Shown here: one piece after another, positions 6,669 to 15,098 of the stretch
Position numbering within the stretch: position 1 is the first letter of the stretch
How the letters are laid out: each line of letters opens with the position of its first letter
Assembly (NCBI GenBank): GCA_004524435.1
Contig: SDNO01000004.1
Span: 1-37,677 of the forward strand
Length of the DNA stretch: 37,677 nucleotides
From: Candidatus Thorarchaeota archaeon
GTDB taxonomy: Archaea > Asgardarchaeota > Thorarchaeia > Thorarchaeales > Thorarchaeaceae
Reading direction: 5' to 3'
Program-made: the position numbers and the translations under genes
Notes under the pieces: generated by a model
The model's input: only the letters and a program-made list of their open reading frames with translations
Told to the model about the DNA's origin: nothing
The model's database searches: none

Positions 6669-7469
6669 ATGGAAATTACAATCATTCGCAAACAAGATGA
6701 TGCAATCCATTTTCTCCTCGAGGGTGCACACGTCGGTTTTGCGAACGCTCTTCGTAGAACAATGTTGACCAGAGTCCCCTCAATGTCAATTGATGAGGTT
6801 CTGATACTTGAGAATACAAGCGTCATGTATGACGAGATTCTCGCCCATCGCTTGGGACTTGTGCCTCTCGTTACAAAACTGGACGATTACAATCTCCCCG
6901 AGGAATGTGATTGTGAGGGCAAGGGCTGTAGCCTCTGTCAGTGCACACTCACACTTGAAAAGGAAGCTGGGGACCAAGACATGATGGTCTATTCAGGAGA
7001 CCTCTCCTCGCAAGACCCGGAGGTTATGCCTGCTACAGAAGGGATTCCTCTCGTCAAGCTCGCTCCACATCAGACTCTGATACTTGAGGCATATGCTCGA
7101 CTGGGCACCGGTCTGGAAAATGCAAAGTTCCAACCCGTTGCTACAGTAGCATACAAGAACGTTCCCTTGGTTAGTGTTGATAAGTCAAAGTGCAATCAAT
7201 GCGGTGACTGCGTAGAGGTATGTCCCAAGAACATCTTGGTACTTGAAGACGACGTCCTATCAACCCAGAATACGCTGGAATGTAGTCTTTGTGAGGCCTG
7301 CGTTCGTGTATGTGAACCTGGCGCAGTGACTATCGATTCCAAAGAAGACAGTTTTCTGTTTAAGGTGGAGTCCACGGGAGCTCTGCCACCGGAGGAAATT
7401 GTGGAGAGAGCCGCAGAGATTCTCAAGGAACGAATCGGCGAGGCTCTAGACTTTGCAAACTCACTCTAG
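6669..7469 (+). CDS. rpoD: RNA polymerase subunit Rpo3 (RpoD) with ferredoxin-like domain
   Basis: Equivalent to bacterial alpha and eukaryotic RPB3, it dimerises with Rpo11 to start RNA polymerase assembly. The N-terminal dimerisation core reads AHVGFANALRRTML and SIDEVLILENTSVMYDEILAHRLGL. An inserted domain carries two full CxxCxxCxxxC motifs, at about residues 175-186 (CNQCGDCVEVC) and 205-215 (CSLCEACVRVC), which can hold two [4Fe-4S] clusters. Another cysteine-rich stretch, CDCEGKGCSLCQC, is near residue 80. The start at 6669 follows GGTGA by six bases; the reading upstream to 6600 is leader. It is the first gene of the L18e-L13-S9-rpoN-S2 operon. S13, S4 and S11, which often precede it in archaea, are not here. 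Confidence 0.95.
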   Translation: MEITIIRKQDDAIHFLLEGAHVGFANALRRTMLTRVPSMSIDEVLILENTSVMYDEILAHRLGLVPLVTKLDDYNLPEECDCEGKGCSLCQCTLTLEKEAGDQDMMVYSGDLSSQDPEVMPATEGIPLVKLAPHQTLILEAYARLGTGLENAKFQPVATVAYKNVPLVSVDKSKCNQCGDCVEVCPKNILVLEDDVLSTQNTLECSLCEACVRVCEPGAVTIDSKEDSFLFKVESTGALPPEEIVERAAEILKERIGEALDFANSL

Positions 7470-7483
7470 GAGTTTAGGAATAA

Positions 7484-7846
7484 ATGATTGAGACACGAGC
7501 ATCTGATCCAAACACACGCGCTCTAATCAACGCGCTTACAAAGGCATCGTCCAAGAACGATGTCGGAATATGGAAACGCGTTGCCGAGCTTGTCGCAAGA
7601 CCATCAAGGAAGCGTGCCACAGTCAATGTCGGAAAGATAGATCGGCACACGAATGATGGTGATGTTGTTGTAATACCTGGTAAGGTACTCGGTTCTGGAA
7701 CACTTGGTCACAAGGTGACAGTGGCAGCACTGAATGCGTCTACAACAGCACGGTCAATGATAGTAACAGCGGGAGGCTCTCTAATCACAATTGATGAGCT
7801 AATCTCACAGATCCCGAATGGGACTGGTGTCACGATAATTACGTAG
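7484..7846 (+). CDS. rpl18e: Ribosomal protein L18e
   Basis: A large-subunit protein of the L15/L18e fold. The 120-residue product starts with SDPNTRALINALTKAS and contains VARPSRKRATVNVGKI, VVIPGKVLGSGTLGHKVTVAAL and the GGSLITIDELI segment, all typical of L18e. It starts at ATG 7484, 14 bases after rpoD, and its stop is nine bases before the L13 ATG. Confidence 0.95.
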   Translation: MIETRASDPNTRALINALTKASSKNDVGIWKRVAELVARPSRKRATVNVGKIDRHTNDGDVVVIPGKVLGSGTLGHKVTVAALNASTTARSMIVTAGGSLITIDELISQIPNGTGVTIIT

Positions 7847-7855
7847 GTGGTCTTG

Positions 7856-8308
7856 ATGAGCGAACAACCAGAGAAAATATTCGACGCCGAGAACATGGTC
7901 GTAGGTCGACTTGCATCTAAAGCTGCAAAGGCTGCAATTCTAGGAAACAAAGTCGTCATCGTAAATGCTGAGAAGGCGATTTTGACAGGTGACAGACGCA
8001 CGGTCATTAAGGCACAGAAGGAGAAACGTAACATCAGAACCTCTTACAACCCTCGCAAGGGCCCGTTTCATGAACGACGACCTGACAAGTTGGTCCGAAA
8101 GATGATTCGCGGAATGCTTCCTTGGCCTAAACCCCGTGGAAAGGAGGCCTATAGACGAATCCATGTGTATATGGGTGTTCCCGAGAAATACGTGGACAAG
8201 GATATGATAGTTCTTGAGGGCTCCCGCTACACTAGTCTGACAGGGAAGCACATCACAGTGGAAGAATTGAGTCATGAGCTAGGTTGGAAACGAAAGGGGG
8301 TAGCATAG
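7856..8308 (+). CDS. rpl13: Ribosomal protein L13
   Basis: The archaeal/eukaryotic L13 (uL13) of the large subunit. Recognisable parts are VVGRLASKAAKAAILGN, VIVNAEKAILTG, KGPFHERRPDKLVRKMIRGMLP and KPRGKEAYRRIHVYMGVP. The 150-residue length is normal. The ATG at 7856 is chosen because GGTGG lies six bases before it; the in-frame GTG at 7847 overlaps that site. Confidence 0.95.
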   Translation: MSEQPEKIFDAENMVVGRLASKAAKAAILGNKVVIVNAEKAILTGDRRTVIKAQKEKRNIRTSYNPRKGPFHERRPDKLVRKMIRGMLPWPKPRGKEAYRRIHVYMGVPEKYVDKDMIVLEGSRYTSLTGKHITVEELSHELGWKRKGVA

Positions 8309-8309
8309 A

Positions 8310-8708
8310 ATGCGAGTAGTAGTAACCACAGGAAAGAGAAAGACCTCATTGGCTAAGGCTACCGTAAAGGACGGTTCTGGCAGAATCAGGATAAATGGGC
8401 AACCACTTGAGATATATCAACCAGAGATTGCCCGCTTCAGAATCATGGAGCCATTGGTGCTATTTGGCGAGGATTGGAAAAGGTACGACATAAAGGTCAG
8501 AGTCCAGGGTGGTGGATTCATGGGTCAGGCCGATGCAATCCGGATGGCAGTAGCCACAGGTCTAATAAGAATGAGTCAGGATTTCGAGGCGCGGTCCAAG
8601 ATGCTAGATCATGATAGGACTATGCTTGTTGGAGACCCCCGAAGAACAGAACCAAAGAAGTTCGGTGGGCCCTCTGCGCGGTCGCGCTATCAGAAGTCGT
8701 ACAGGTAA
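8310..8708 (+). CDS. rps9: Ribosomal protein S9
   Basis: Small-subunit uS9, whose C-terminal tail reaches the P site. The 132-residue product has [45 protein letters not shown] and the typical basic end with [14 protein letters not shown]. The start ATG at 8310 is one base after the L13 stop, so the two are likely coupled. Confidence 0.96.
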   Translation: MRVVVTTGKRKTSLAKATVKDGSGRIRINGQPLEIYQPEIARFRIMEPLVLFGEDWKRYDIKVRVQGGGFMGQADAIRMAVATGLIRMSQDFEARSKMLDHDRTMLVGDPRRTEPKKFGGPSARSRYQKSYR

Positions 8709-8721
8709 GGTGGCCAGAGAT

Positions 8722-8937
8722 ATGATAATTCCAGTACGTTGTTTCACATGCGGAAAAGTAGTCGCAGACAAGTTCGAGGAGTTCAGGCGTGAGGTGCGGC
8801 AGGGGGAGGATCCTGCCATCGTGCTTGATCGGCTCGGCCTGCATCGATATTGCTGTCGGCGAATGTTGTTGTCGCACATTGACATTATTGACAGCTTCAT
8901 GGCATTTGCCACATCTGAACTAGTGGAGGAAACCTAG
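8722..8937 (+). CDS. rpoN: RNA polymerase subunit Rpo10 (RpoN)
   Basis: Equivalent to eukaryotic RPB10, it helps join Rpo3/Rpo11 to the large subunits. The 71-residue product begins [21 protein letters not shown], with the second zinc pair in [16 protein letters not shown]. The ATG at 8722 gives the standard N-terminus; the longer open frame from 8611 is the out-of-frame shadow of S9. It lies 13 bases after S9. Rpo6 (rpoK), which often follows, is absent, and S2 comes next after one base. Confidence 0.95.
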   Translation: MIIPVRCFTCGKVVADKFEEFRREVRQGEDPAIVLDRLGLHRYCCRRMLLSHIDIIDSFMAFATSELVEET

Positions 8938-8938
8938 A

Positions 8939-9574
8939 TTGAGCGAAATGGAAATCTCAGATGCCGATCTTCTGATTTCGATGGACAAGTACCTTGCAGC
9001 AGGATGCCACATAGGTACACAAGTCAAGACACAGGACATGGAGCCCTTTGTCTATCGCCAGCGTCCCATAGGTCTCTATGTGCTTGATGTTCGCAAGACA
9101 GATGAGCGAATCCGAACTGCTGGTAAGTTCTTTGCTCGATTCAATCCGGATAAGATTGCAGTCATATCAGGCCGTGTCTACGGAAAACGGCCCGTCGAAA
9201 CCTTTGCCTATTACATCGGTGCAAATGCCTTCACGGAACGCTTTGTTCCAGGGACCCTGACAAACGCTAACATCGCTGGTCCGAGGACCTACATTGAGCC
9301 CGAACTTGTTATTCTGACGGACCCAAGGACCGATCAACAGGCCCTCTCCGAGGCAGCTAGAATTGGTGTCCCCGTGGCGGCCCTGTGCGACACAGACAAT
9401 GTGACCACGAATGTTGACTTTGTGATTCCCACAAACAACAGAGGACGAAAGGCATTGGCACTCATCTACTTCCTACTTACAAGGCAAGTACTTCGTGAGA
9501 GGGGCGACATCCCAGTGGATGAAGAGGTCGCTTTCACGCCTGAGGACTTCGAGCCGCAGCTACAGCGACTTTAG
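8939..9574 (+). CDS. rps2: Ribosomal protein S2
   Basis: Small-subunit uS2. The 211-residue product shows the archaeal/eukaryotic form: YLAAGCHIGTQVKTQDMEPFVY, IGLYVLDVRKTDERI, FVPGTLTN, EPELVILTDPRTD and VAALCDTDNVTTNVDFVIPTNNRGRKAL across successive segments. It starts at TTG 8939, with GGAGG nine bases upstream in the end of rpoN; an ATG at 8948 is an alternative. It ends exactly where the convergent phosphomevalonate dehydratase small subunit gene ends. Confidence 0.95.
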   Translation: MSEMEISDADLLISMDKYLAAGCHIGTQVKTQDMEPFVYRQRPIGLYVLDVRKTDERIRTAGKFFARFNPDKIAVISGRVYGKRPVETFAYYIGANAFTERFVPGTLTNANIAGPRTYIEPELVILTDPRTDQQALSEAARIGVPVAALCDTDNVTTNVDFVIPTNNRGRKALALIYFLLTRQVLRERGDIPVDEEVAFTPEDFEPQLQRL

Positions 9575-9970
9575 TCACTGCTCCAGTATTGAGATGACGC
9601 CGGCGTCGGCGTCAACCTCCACTTTTTGCCCGTCTTCTAGCTTGTCGATATTTATCTGGTCTATCGCAGGTATCTCTCCGATTATACAGCCCACAGCAAC
9701 GACCGGATCCGTCGCCTCATTTACGATTGCCAATGGCGCCATTCCTGCCTTACTGAGTGCATAAAGAACATAGGAACCGACCGTGCTCCCCTTGCCGGTG
9801 GGAAAGACGAGTACTTTTCCTGAAACTGATTTTCCCTCAAGAGGATGGCTTTTCTCCACAATCTCGCCGGTTTCAGGGTCGCATCCTCCATAAAATGAGA
9901 TGTCCTCCGAGCTGAACAAGACCTCGCCCGTAGTCTTTCCTCTGAAAATCCTCCGTCCCTCTAGTTTCAT
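9575..9970 (-). CDS. Phosphomevalonate dehydratase small subunit (aconitase X swivel, DUF126)
   Basis: With the large subunit it dehydrates (R)-mevalonate 5-phosphate to trans-anhydromevalonate 5-phosphate in the archaeal mevalonate pathway. The 131-residue product has the DUF126 pattern: GRRIFRGKTTGEVLFS, GGCDPETGEIVEKSHPLEG, then GKGSTVGSYVLYALSKAG with the conserved serine, and DPVVAVGCIIGEIP. The start at 9970 overlaps the stop of the large subunit in an ATGA arrangement. It is the last gene of the four-gene operon and ends flush against rps2. The pathway role is inferred from the family and from three fitting neighbours. Confidence 0.93.
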   Translation of the reverse strand: MKLEGRRIFRGKTTGEVLFSSEDISFYGGCDPETGEIVEKSHPLEGKSVSGKVLVFPTGKGSTVGSYVLYALSKAGMAPLAIVNEATDPVVAVGCIIGEIPAIDQINIDKLEDGQKVEVDADAGVISILEQ

Positions 9971-11163
9971 GATATCGCCTCCTCTATGCATTCTTCAACA
10001 GTCCTTATCTCGGTCTTGAAGTTGTTCTTGCCCCGCGCATAGAAACACGCCTTTGCAGAATCAGTCATCAGGCCGGTAAATCTGCCCTTCAAGGGGGCAA
10101 CGGCACAACAGGCATCGCTAACGAGATATGCCCCCGCTTCTTCTATCTTATCATAGTAGCCCATCTTGATTGCGAGGTCCTTGGTCGGCTTTGCAGTTGT
10201 AATCCAGACCGTCTTCTTTTCCGATACCTTCTTTCCATCCAGCATCTCAGCGATTCTTGCAATCTCGCCAATGCTTGCATGTGGACATCCAACACTGATG
10301 AAATCAATTGTTGCACCCTCATCATCCAGTTCCTTCCGAGCGTTGTCCAAGTCACTCTTGGTGACAGTTTCAATCTTCTCAGGAATTGGGGTCCGATTGG
10401 GGGTAATCTTCTCTATGTGGAATAGTGCCACCCCTCCATATGTCGCAATAGACGCACAAAACGACTTCAACTCCTCTGAAGTTGCACGAGGGACACCTGC
10501 AATATAGGGGATAGCATTCTTCGTACGGTTTCCTATGACTTGACCCAGAAGTCCGAAGTCATCGGTGTTATGCAGCTCAGTTTCTATCTCATACTTGACT
10601 TCAGCATGTCGATTCTCATCGAGGTGGAGCCCATACTCGGCGGTCCGGCCGGTCAGGGCGGCCGCAAGTGCGCTGGGTCCTCCCTCACGGTTGGTACGCG
10701 CGCCAATCACTGAGTTGGCAAAGGCGACTGCAGATGACTCGGCCCAAGCAATGTGCTCCCCATAGTGAGGTAGATTCCCGACAAGATAGGGAGTACAGGT
10801 ACAAGTAGTGATCACTCCCATCTTTGCAAAAGCCTCAATCACTCGCTTCTGATTGGCTGCAAAGTCCGGAGATATCCCATGTTTCTTCCACTCCTCTAAA
10901 TCCATGCCTGCTGGATTCAGTGTGGTCAGGACCCTCGTTTGTCCATCTTCAGCCATCTCTGCGAGGTATTCGAGCCCCGCCTCTCCCAAGTTATGGTATG
11001 AAACACCAGCTATCTGGACGCTAGACACTGGAATGAGCCGTTCCGCTCCATATATCTCGCCCAAGGTAGTAATGATTTCCATGGCCTTTGCTGTTGCATT
11101 ACCACGTCTTCCATCCAACATCTCTTCTTCTTCTGCAGTGAGTCGTAATCCCAAACTAATCAC
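9967..11163 (-). CDS. Phosphomevalonate dehydratase large subunit (aconitase X catalytic)
   Basis: This is the iron-sulfur catalytic subunit of the dehydratase. Over 398 residues it shows the aconitase X landmarks: AEEEEMLDGRRG at the N-terminus, VQIAGVSYHNLGEAGLEYL, TCTCTPYLVGN, WAESSAVAFANSVIGARTN, GCPHASIGE and SDACCAVAPLKG. The cysteines in the TCTCTP, GCPH and DACC segments are the expected cluster ligands. It starts at GTG 11163, overlapping the decarboxylase stop as GTGA, and ends in an ATGA overlap with the small subunit. These overlaps suggest equal production of the two subunits. Confidence 0.95.
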   Translation of the reverse strand: MISLGLRLTAEEEEMLDGRRGNATAKAMEIITTLGEIYGAERLIPVSSVQIAGVSYHNLGEAGLEYLAEMAEDGQTRVLTTLNPAGMDLEEWKKHGISPDFAANQKRVIEAFAKMGVITTCTCTPYLVGNLPHYGEHIAWAESSAVAFANSVIGARTNREGGPSALAAALTGRTAEYGLHLDENRHAEVKYEIETELHNTDDFGLLGQVIGNRTKNAIPYIAGVPRATSEELKSFCASIATYGGVALFHIEKITPNRTPIPEKIETVTKSDLDNARKELDDEGATIDFISVGCPHASIGEIARIAEMLDGKKVSEKKTVWITTAKPTKDLAIKMGYYDKIEEAGAYLVSDACCAVAPLKGRFTGLMTDSAKACFYARGKNNFKTEIRTVEECIEEAIS

Positions 11164-12464
11164 CCCATGAATTTCTTCAAATCGACATCTGGGAATTTCG
11201 CCTTGGCAAAACTCTTGCCTTTTGTTTCCAGACTCTTCGTACAGTCAAATCCTACTTTTGTAGTCATCTTTGTGTCTGGTTCTGCACTTGGGTCTAGTGA
11301 ACTCCCTGGTTCCCTATCCTTGACGAGTAGGTCCTCATCAGCCTGAAATCTCGTCGCCATGGCCCATTCTCTCTCGCGCTCGTCATAGATGTCGATGTCC
11401 TTGTCATAGACCCAGACATGCTTTCCACTCGTATGCCCCTCAAATGCAGCTTCAATTGCTCTCAGTCCATCATCGTCATGCTTCTTGTCTATCTTGAGAG
11501 CAATATGTAGCCAGCTTGCTCCGCCTGGTGTGATATAGACATCAAGAACGTCAACCCCTCTTTCCTTCACTTTTCGAAAGACCGTCGGTTCTCTGGGCAT
11601 ACCCATCAAGAGTTTGTGTTCCAGTTTCCCGGGGAGAAGTGCTTGCCAGATTCCTGTCTTTCTATGGGTAATCTTCTTGACTTCAAAAACGGGCTCTTGA
11701 CGAACGACATCCACCGTTTCGGTCAGATCAATAAATGGTCCCTCGTCTTGCTTCTCCTCCAGATATACCGTCCCTTCTAAGACAAACTCACAGTCTGCAG
11801 GAATCAGCAGGTCCACGGTCTTGGCCTTTGTGACCCTCATCTCACGCAAAGCATTGGCAATCTCGAGCTCATTGACACCCGTTTCCACGGAAGTAGCAGC
11901 AGCAATCAGGACCTCAGGAGTGTTTCCTATACAATAGGCCACATCCAGCTCACCCTCCTCCTCAAGGAATCCATGGAAGTCACGTCCCCTTACGACACGG
12001 GTCACCATTCTATCCTTGCCTATCTGCATAGCTCTATGGAAATCCAAGTTCTGTCCATAGTCAGGGTGAGAGGCCACTACAACGCCTGAAGAGATATAGG
12101 GCCCTCCATCCACCTCATTGTGGAAAAGAATCGGCAGTCTGGTCAGATCCACATCACTCTCCACAACCTCCTGACAAGCAGCATTCTCGACCTCCTGCGG
12201 CGGCGAACGCCTCTCGATTGCTTCCGTCAGGGTTGGAATGATGTCCTGAACACCTATGTCAAAATATGATGCAATCTGCTGCTTTGTACAAAACAAGTTA
12301 CCCACCACATGGAAGTCGGACTCCTTGACATTCTTAAAGAGTACCGGTTCCGGCTGCATCTTGTTGAGAACAGCGGCGATTTCCAGCTTCTTCGAGATAG
12401 GCTTGTCCACGATGTGGATTTTCCCCTTTTCCTTTAGTTGATTCAGATATCCTTCAAGAATCAT
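11160..12464 (-). CDS. trans-Anhydromevalonate 5-phosphate decarboxylase (UbiD family)
   Basis: A UbiD-type decarboxylase that would yield isopentenyl phosphate and needs prenylated FMN. Family signatures include GNLFCTKQQIASYF, LPILFHNEVDGGPYISSGVV, the RVVRGRDFHGFL region, the IGNTPEVLIAAAT segment and LLIPADCEFVLEG followed by EGPFIDLTE, which carries acidic active-site residues. The length of 434 residues fits the family. The ATG at 12464 follows GAGGTGA. I assign this substrate rather than ubiquinone-type substrates because the gene lies between mevalonate kinase and both dehydratase subunits. The flavin prenyltransferase (UbiX) and isopentenyl phosphate kinase are not in the window. Confidence 0.92.
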   Translation of the reverse strand: MILEGYLNQLKEKGKIHIVDKPISKKLEIAAVLNKMQPEPVLFKNVKESDFHVVGNLFCTKQQIASYFDIGVQDIIPTLTEAIERRSPPQEVENAACQEVVESDVDLTRLPILFHNEVDGGPYISSGVVVASHPDYGQNLDFHRAMQIGKDRMVTRVVRGRDFHGFLEEEGELDVAYCIGNTPEVLIAAATSVETGVNELEIANALREMRVTKAKTVDLLIPADCEFVLEGTVYLEEKQDEGPFIDLTETVDVVRQEPVFEVKKITHRKTGIWQALLPGKLEHKLLMGMPREPTVFRKVKERGVDVLDVYITPGGASWLHIALKIDKKHDDDGLRAIEAAFEGHTSGKHVWVYDKDIDIYDEREREWAMATRFQADEDLLVKDREPGSSLDPSAEPDTKMTTKVGFDCTKSLETKGKSFAKAKFPDVDLKKFMG

Positions 12465-12477
12465 TATTCTTCACCTC

Positions 12478-13419
12478 TCAGACCCCAAACGAGGTCGTCC
12501 AGACGCCTGCAGCCCCGTTATCCTCAAGGACTGATGCAATCTTCTTAGCCTCTTCCTTGGTCTGTGCAATAGCAATCATGTTACCCCCTCGTCCTGTTCC
12601 TGTCATCTTGGCTCCCAATGCACCGCTCTTCCGAGCTACCTCCACCAAATCGTTCAACTCTCGACAGGAAACGGTCAATTGACGCAAAAGCTCATGATTT
12701 CTATCCATGAGGGTTCCGACCTCTTTCAAGTCCATGTTGAGGAGTGCATCGCGCCCTTGGTACACCACATCCTTGTACTCGTCCTCTATCTTCTCGAACC
12801 AGTCAGGATCCTCCTCCTTTTTAGCTCTGACATCTCCCACCACCTCTTTCGTGCTTGCTGTCAGACCCGTCGATGCAATCACCAGATGAACCGGCTTGTC
12901 CAGCTTCATCTTATTGAACACAGGAGGTCCTCCGTCAAGGTCTCGAACGTACCAGACCAATCCCCCAAAGGTAGAAGCTGTGTTGTCTATTCCTGATGGG
13001 GTACCATGATAGCCCTTCTCGCCTTCGTAAGCGGCTTCATTGACCCGCTCATCATCATACCCAAGATCGAATTCATCATCGAGGGCTCGTGCCAGAGCAA
13101 CACAACTTGCTGCACTTGCTCCAATCCCAGAGGCACAGACGAGATTTCCTGCAAATCTGATATGAATCCCTCTCTTGGAGAGGTCTACGCCTGTGAAATC
13201 GATGACATTGTTGATCGATACTTCCTGTTCATCAGCTTTTTCGTTCTTGTATCCTGGCATCGCAGGTCTGTCATCATCCAGGGTCCAACCTGGCTCGTCT
13301 ATTCTTGTTACTTCGGCAGTAGTTTCAGATGAGATTCCTGCAGCTATGGCAGGAAGCCCATATACAACAAAATGCTCGCCGAAGAGTATGGTCTTTCCCT
13401 TACCGGAACCTTTGCCCAT
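12478..13419 (-). CDS. mvk: Mevalonate kinase (GHMP family)
   Basis: The enzyme phosphorylates mevalonate at the 5 position with ATP, the first step after HMG-CoA reductase. GHMP motifs are present: GKTILFGEHFVVYGLPA at the N-terminus, the ATP-binding loop LVCASGIGASAAS, GTPSGIDNTASTFGG and the C-terminal KMTGTGRGGNMIAIA. The ATG at 13419 starts right before the first motif, as in the family, giving 313 residues. A TTG at 13491 would add 24 residues, lacks a clear ribosome binding site, but lies closer to the TATA box. It leads the operon and is 13 bases from the decarboxylase. Confidence 0.92.
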   Translation of the reverse strand: MGKGSGKGKTILFGEHFVVYGLPAIAAGISSETTAEVTRIDEPGWTLDDDRPAMPGYKNEKADEQEVSINNVIDFTGVDLSKRGIHIRFAGNLVCASGIGASAASCVALARALDDEFDLGYDDERVNEAAYEGEKGYHGTPSGIDNTASTFGGLVWYVRDLDGGPPVFNKMKLDKPVHLVIASTGLTASTKEVVGDVRAKKEEDPDWFEKIEDEYKDVVYQGRDALLNMDLKEVGTLMDRNHELLRQLTVSCRELNDLVEVARKSGALGAKMTGTGRGGNMIAIAQTKEEAKKIASVLEDNGAAGVWTTSFGV

Positions 13420-13535
13420 TCTCTCACTCTCGTAGCTTGAAGCTCTAAACCGCGGTAGATAATCGCTGCTTTTGAACTCTTCCTTCGACAACTAGCTAAT
13501 TCCGTACTGCGAGCCATGGAATGCCTAATTAAGCG

Positions 13536-13543
13536 CATAAATA
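13536..13543 (-). promoter_or_regulatory. TATA-like box of the mevalonate operon
   Basis: TATTTATG on the minus strand would start transcription near 13512, giving a leader of about 20 bases to the TTG at 13491 or about 95 to the ATG at 13419. Confidence 0.4.
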
Positions 13544-13614
13544 GGGTCAGATTCCATTTGCACTTGGCAGACTGCACGTATTAGGAAGCGGGCTGAGAGA
13601 TATCTTCTGACCTC

Positions 13615-14898
13615 CTACATCAAATCTGGAATCAGTGCCTTCGAGCCTTTCAACTTGGCCAGTATGAGATCCTTTGCAGCCGCTAGTCGTGAAGGTAGCA
13701 GTTCTAGTGGGCTAATCCCCATCAGTTTGCACAATGCAGATGTGGTGTCTGCCAGCCTGTTACAGGTCGGCGATGTGAAGATATTCTTCCTCCCTAATCT
13801 ACTCTCAAGAATCTCTTGTGTCTCTCCGATGGCACAATCACCAGCAATCAAGACTCGTCCTTCGATGGACTCGAGGACCTCTCTATCAAACCCCTTGCCC
13901 ATCACAATGGTGAAACCTCCCTTTCCACCATGATCGAAATACAGCAACTGTAGGACCATTCTCACATTAAGGTCACAGCCCTCGGGGCAGAGCATCTCAG
14001 TCCCTCGGACAATTCGAACGTCATCCGGCATCTTGTCAAGAATATCGCATGGATATCGTTTCCTGAAACGAGAGAGATTTCCAAGGACCTCTATCTTCTC
14101 GATATCTCCCTCTCCCAGCCCGTCTCCTTTGACAATGGCCAGATGCTTCACCTCATCTATGCGATAGCCTAAGACCCTTGCACCAACAACATCGACGGAT
14201 AGCGTATCCTTGCCACCAATCAGTACATCTAATCTCTCAATGGACTGGCTCAGAAACGTTTCCAGCGGATAGTGCCCATTGAATACTGCATGAGTGCCAT
14301 CGATAAGGGTGTAGTCAGGTCTTACCACCTTATAGAGGTCCGCCAAGTACCTGTGAAGATTATAGTTGTGTTGATACCCTCTGTCCGTATGAGAAGGAAA
14401 CGCCATCTGATTCTTGACTCCCAAGGTCACTGTGCTCATAGAGTGGGTCTTGAGCTTGGGTAACGAAACGTAGGTGTTCTCGGTGCGGCGTTCTATCAAT
14501 TCCTCCACAACCAACCTTGGAAATGATACACCCTCCTCAAAATGAGGCAGTCTAACCCCAACGAGCTCCTCCTCATCAAGATAGACAGCCCTCGCACCAG
14601 TTTCTTTGCAGATATCGCCATAACCGGTGAATTTGAACACAATTCGTGTCATGTTGGCCTGAGTTGAATTCTCTATCACAAAGATCTCAGAGGCTCCGCA
14701 ATCATAGAAATACTCTATCAAAGCCTTGACTACGCGTGTATCGGTAAAAGCATAGGGTTTGAAATCGATGCCATTCGGTTTCAGATAGACTCTGCCGGAC
14801 TCCTTGAGGAGGTCCTTCCCTGGTGTCGTTTTATCAAATAGGGCCCTCACAGCCCCATCTATGTTGTCACCAATATCGACGATTCCCACACGCGACAT
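13615..14898 (-). CDS. DUF362 family protein
   Basis: The 427-residue product carries the DUF362 core: VYLKPNGIDFKPYAFTDTRVV, ALIEYFYDCGASEIFVIENS, TYVSLPKLKTHSMSTVTLGVKNQMAF in successive pieces, then DYTLIDGTHAVFNGHYP and VIGG-like DVLIGGKDTLSVDVVGARVLGY. The C-terminal part has CPEGCDLNVRMVL and GDCAIGETQEIL instead of the ferredoxin domain found in some members. The molecular function of the family is not settled. The ATG at 14898 has GAGTGAT just before it. The gene lies 97 bases downstream of tRNA-Pro on the same strand. Confidence 0.85.
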   Translation of the reverse strand: MSRVGIVDIGDNIDGAVRALFDKTTPGKDLLKESGRVYLKPNGIDFKPYAFTDTRVVKALIEYFYDCGASEIFVIENSTQANMTRIVFKFTGYGDICKETGARAVYLDEEELVGVRLPHFEEGVSFPRLVVEELIERRTENTYVSLPKLKTHSMSTVTLGVKNQMAFPSHTDRGYQHNYNLHRYLADLYKVVRPDYTLIDGTHAVFNGHYPLETFLSQSIERLDVLIGGKDTLSVDVVGARVLGYRIDEVKHLAIVKGDGLGEGDIEKIEVLGNLSRFRKRYPCDILDKMPDDVRIVRGTEMLCPEGCDLNVRMVLQLLYFDHGGKGGFTIVMGKGFDREVLESIEGRVLIAGDCAIGETQEILESRLGRKNIFTSPTCNRLADTTSALCKLMGISPLELLPSRLAAAKDLILAKLKGSKALIPDLM

Positions 14899-14997
14899 AT
14901 CACTCGCCTAGTCCCTATTACATTCGATAAGAAAAACGTGGCGGAGACTCCGTTCTTACCGTGGGAGGACGATAGTTCAGAACGATAAAATGTATGG

Positions 14998-15071
14998 TGG
15001 GCCGGACGAGATTTGAACTCGCGGCCTCTTGGATCCGAACCAAGAATCATACCAAGCTAGACCACCGACCC
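14998..15071 (-). tRNA. tRNA-Pro(CGG)
   Basis: Read on the minus strand, GGGTCGG pairs with CCGGCCC (one G-U), the discriminator is A at 14998, and CCA is encoded at 14997-14995. The anticodon arm is CTTGG, loop TTCGGAT, CCAAG, so the anticodon is CGG for proline. The T arm has loop TTCAAAT. The 74-base length is standard, with no intron. Confidence 0.96.
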
Positions 15072-15098
15072 ATTACAATCAGAGTTCCCTCTCGGCGG

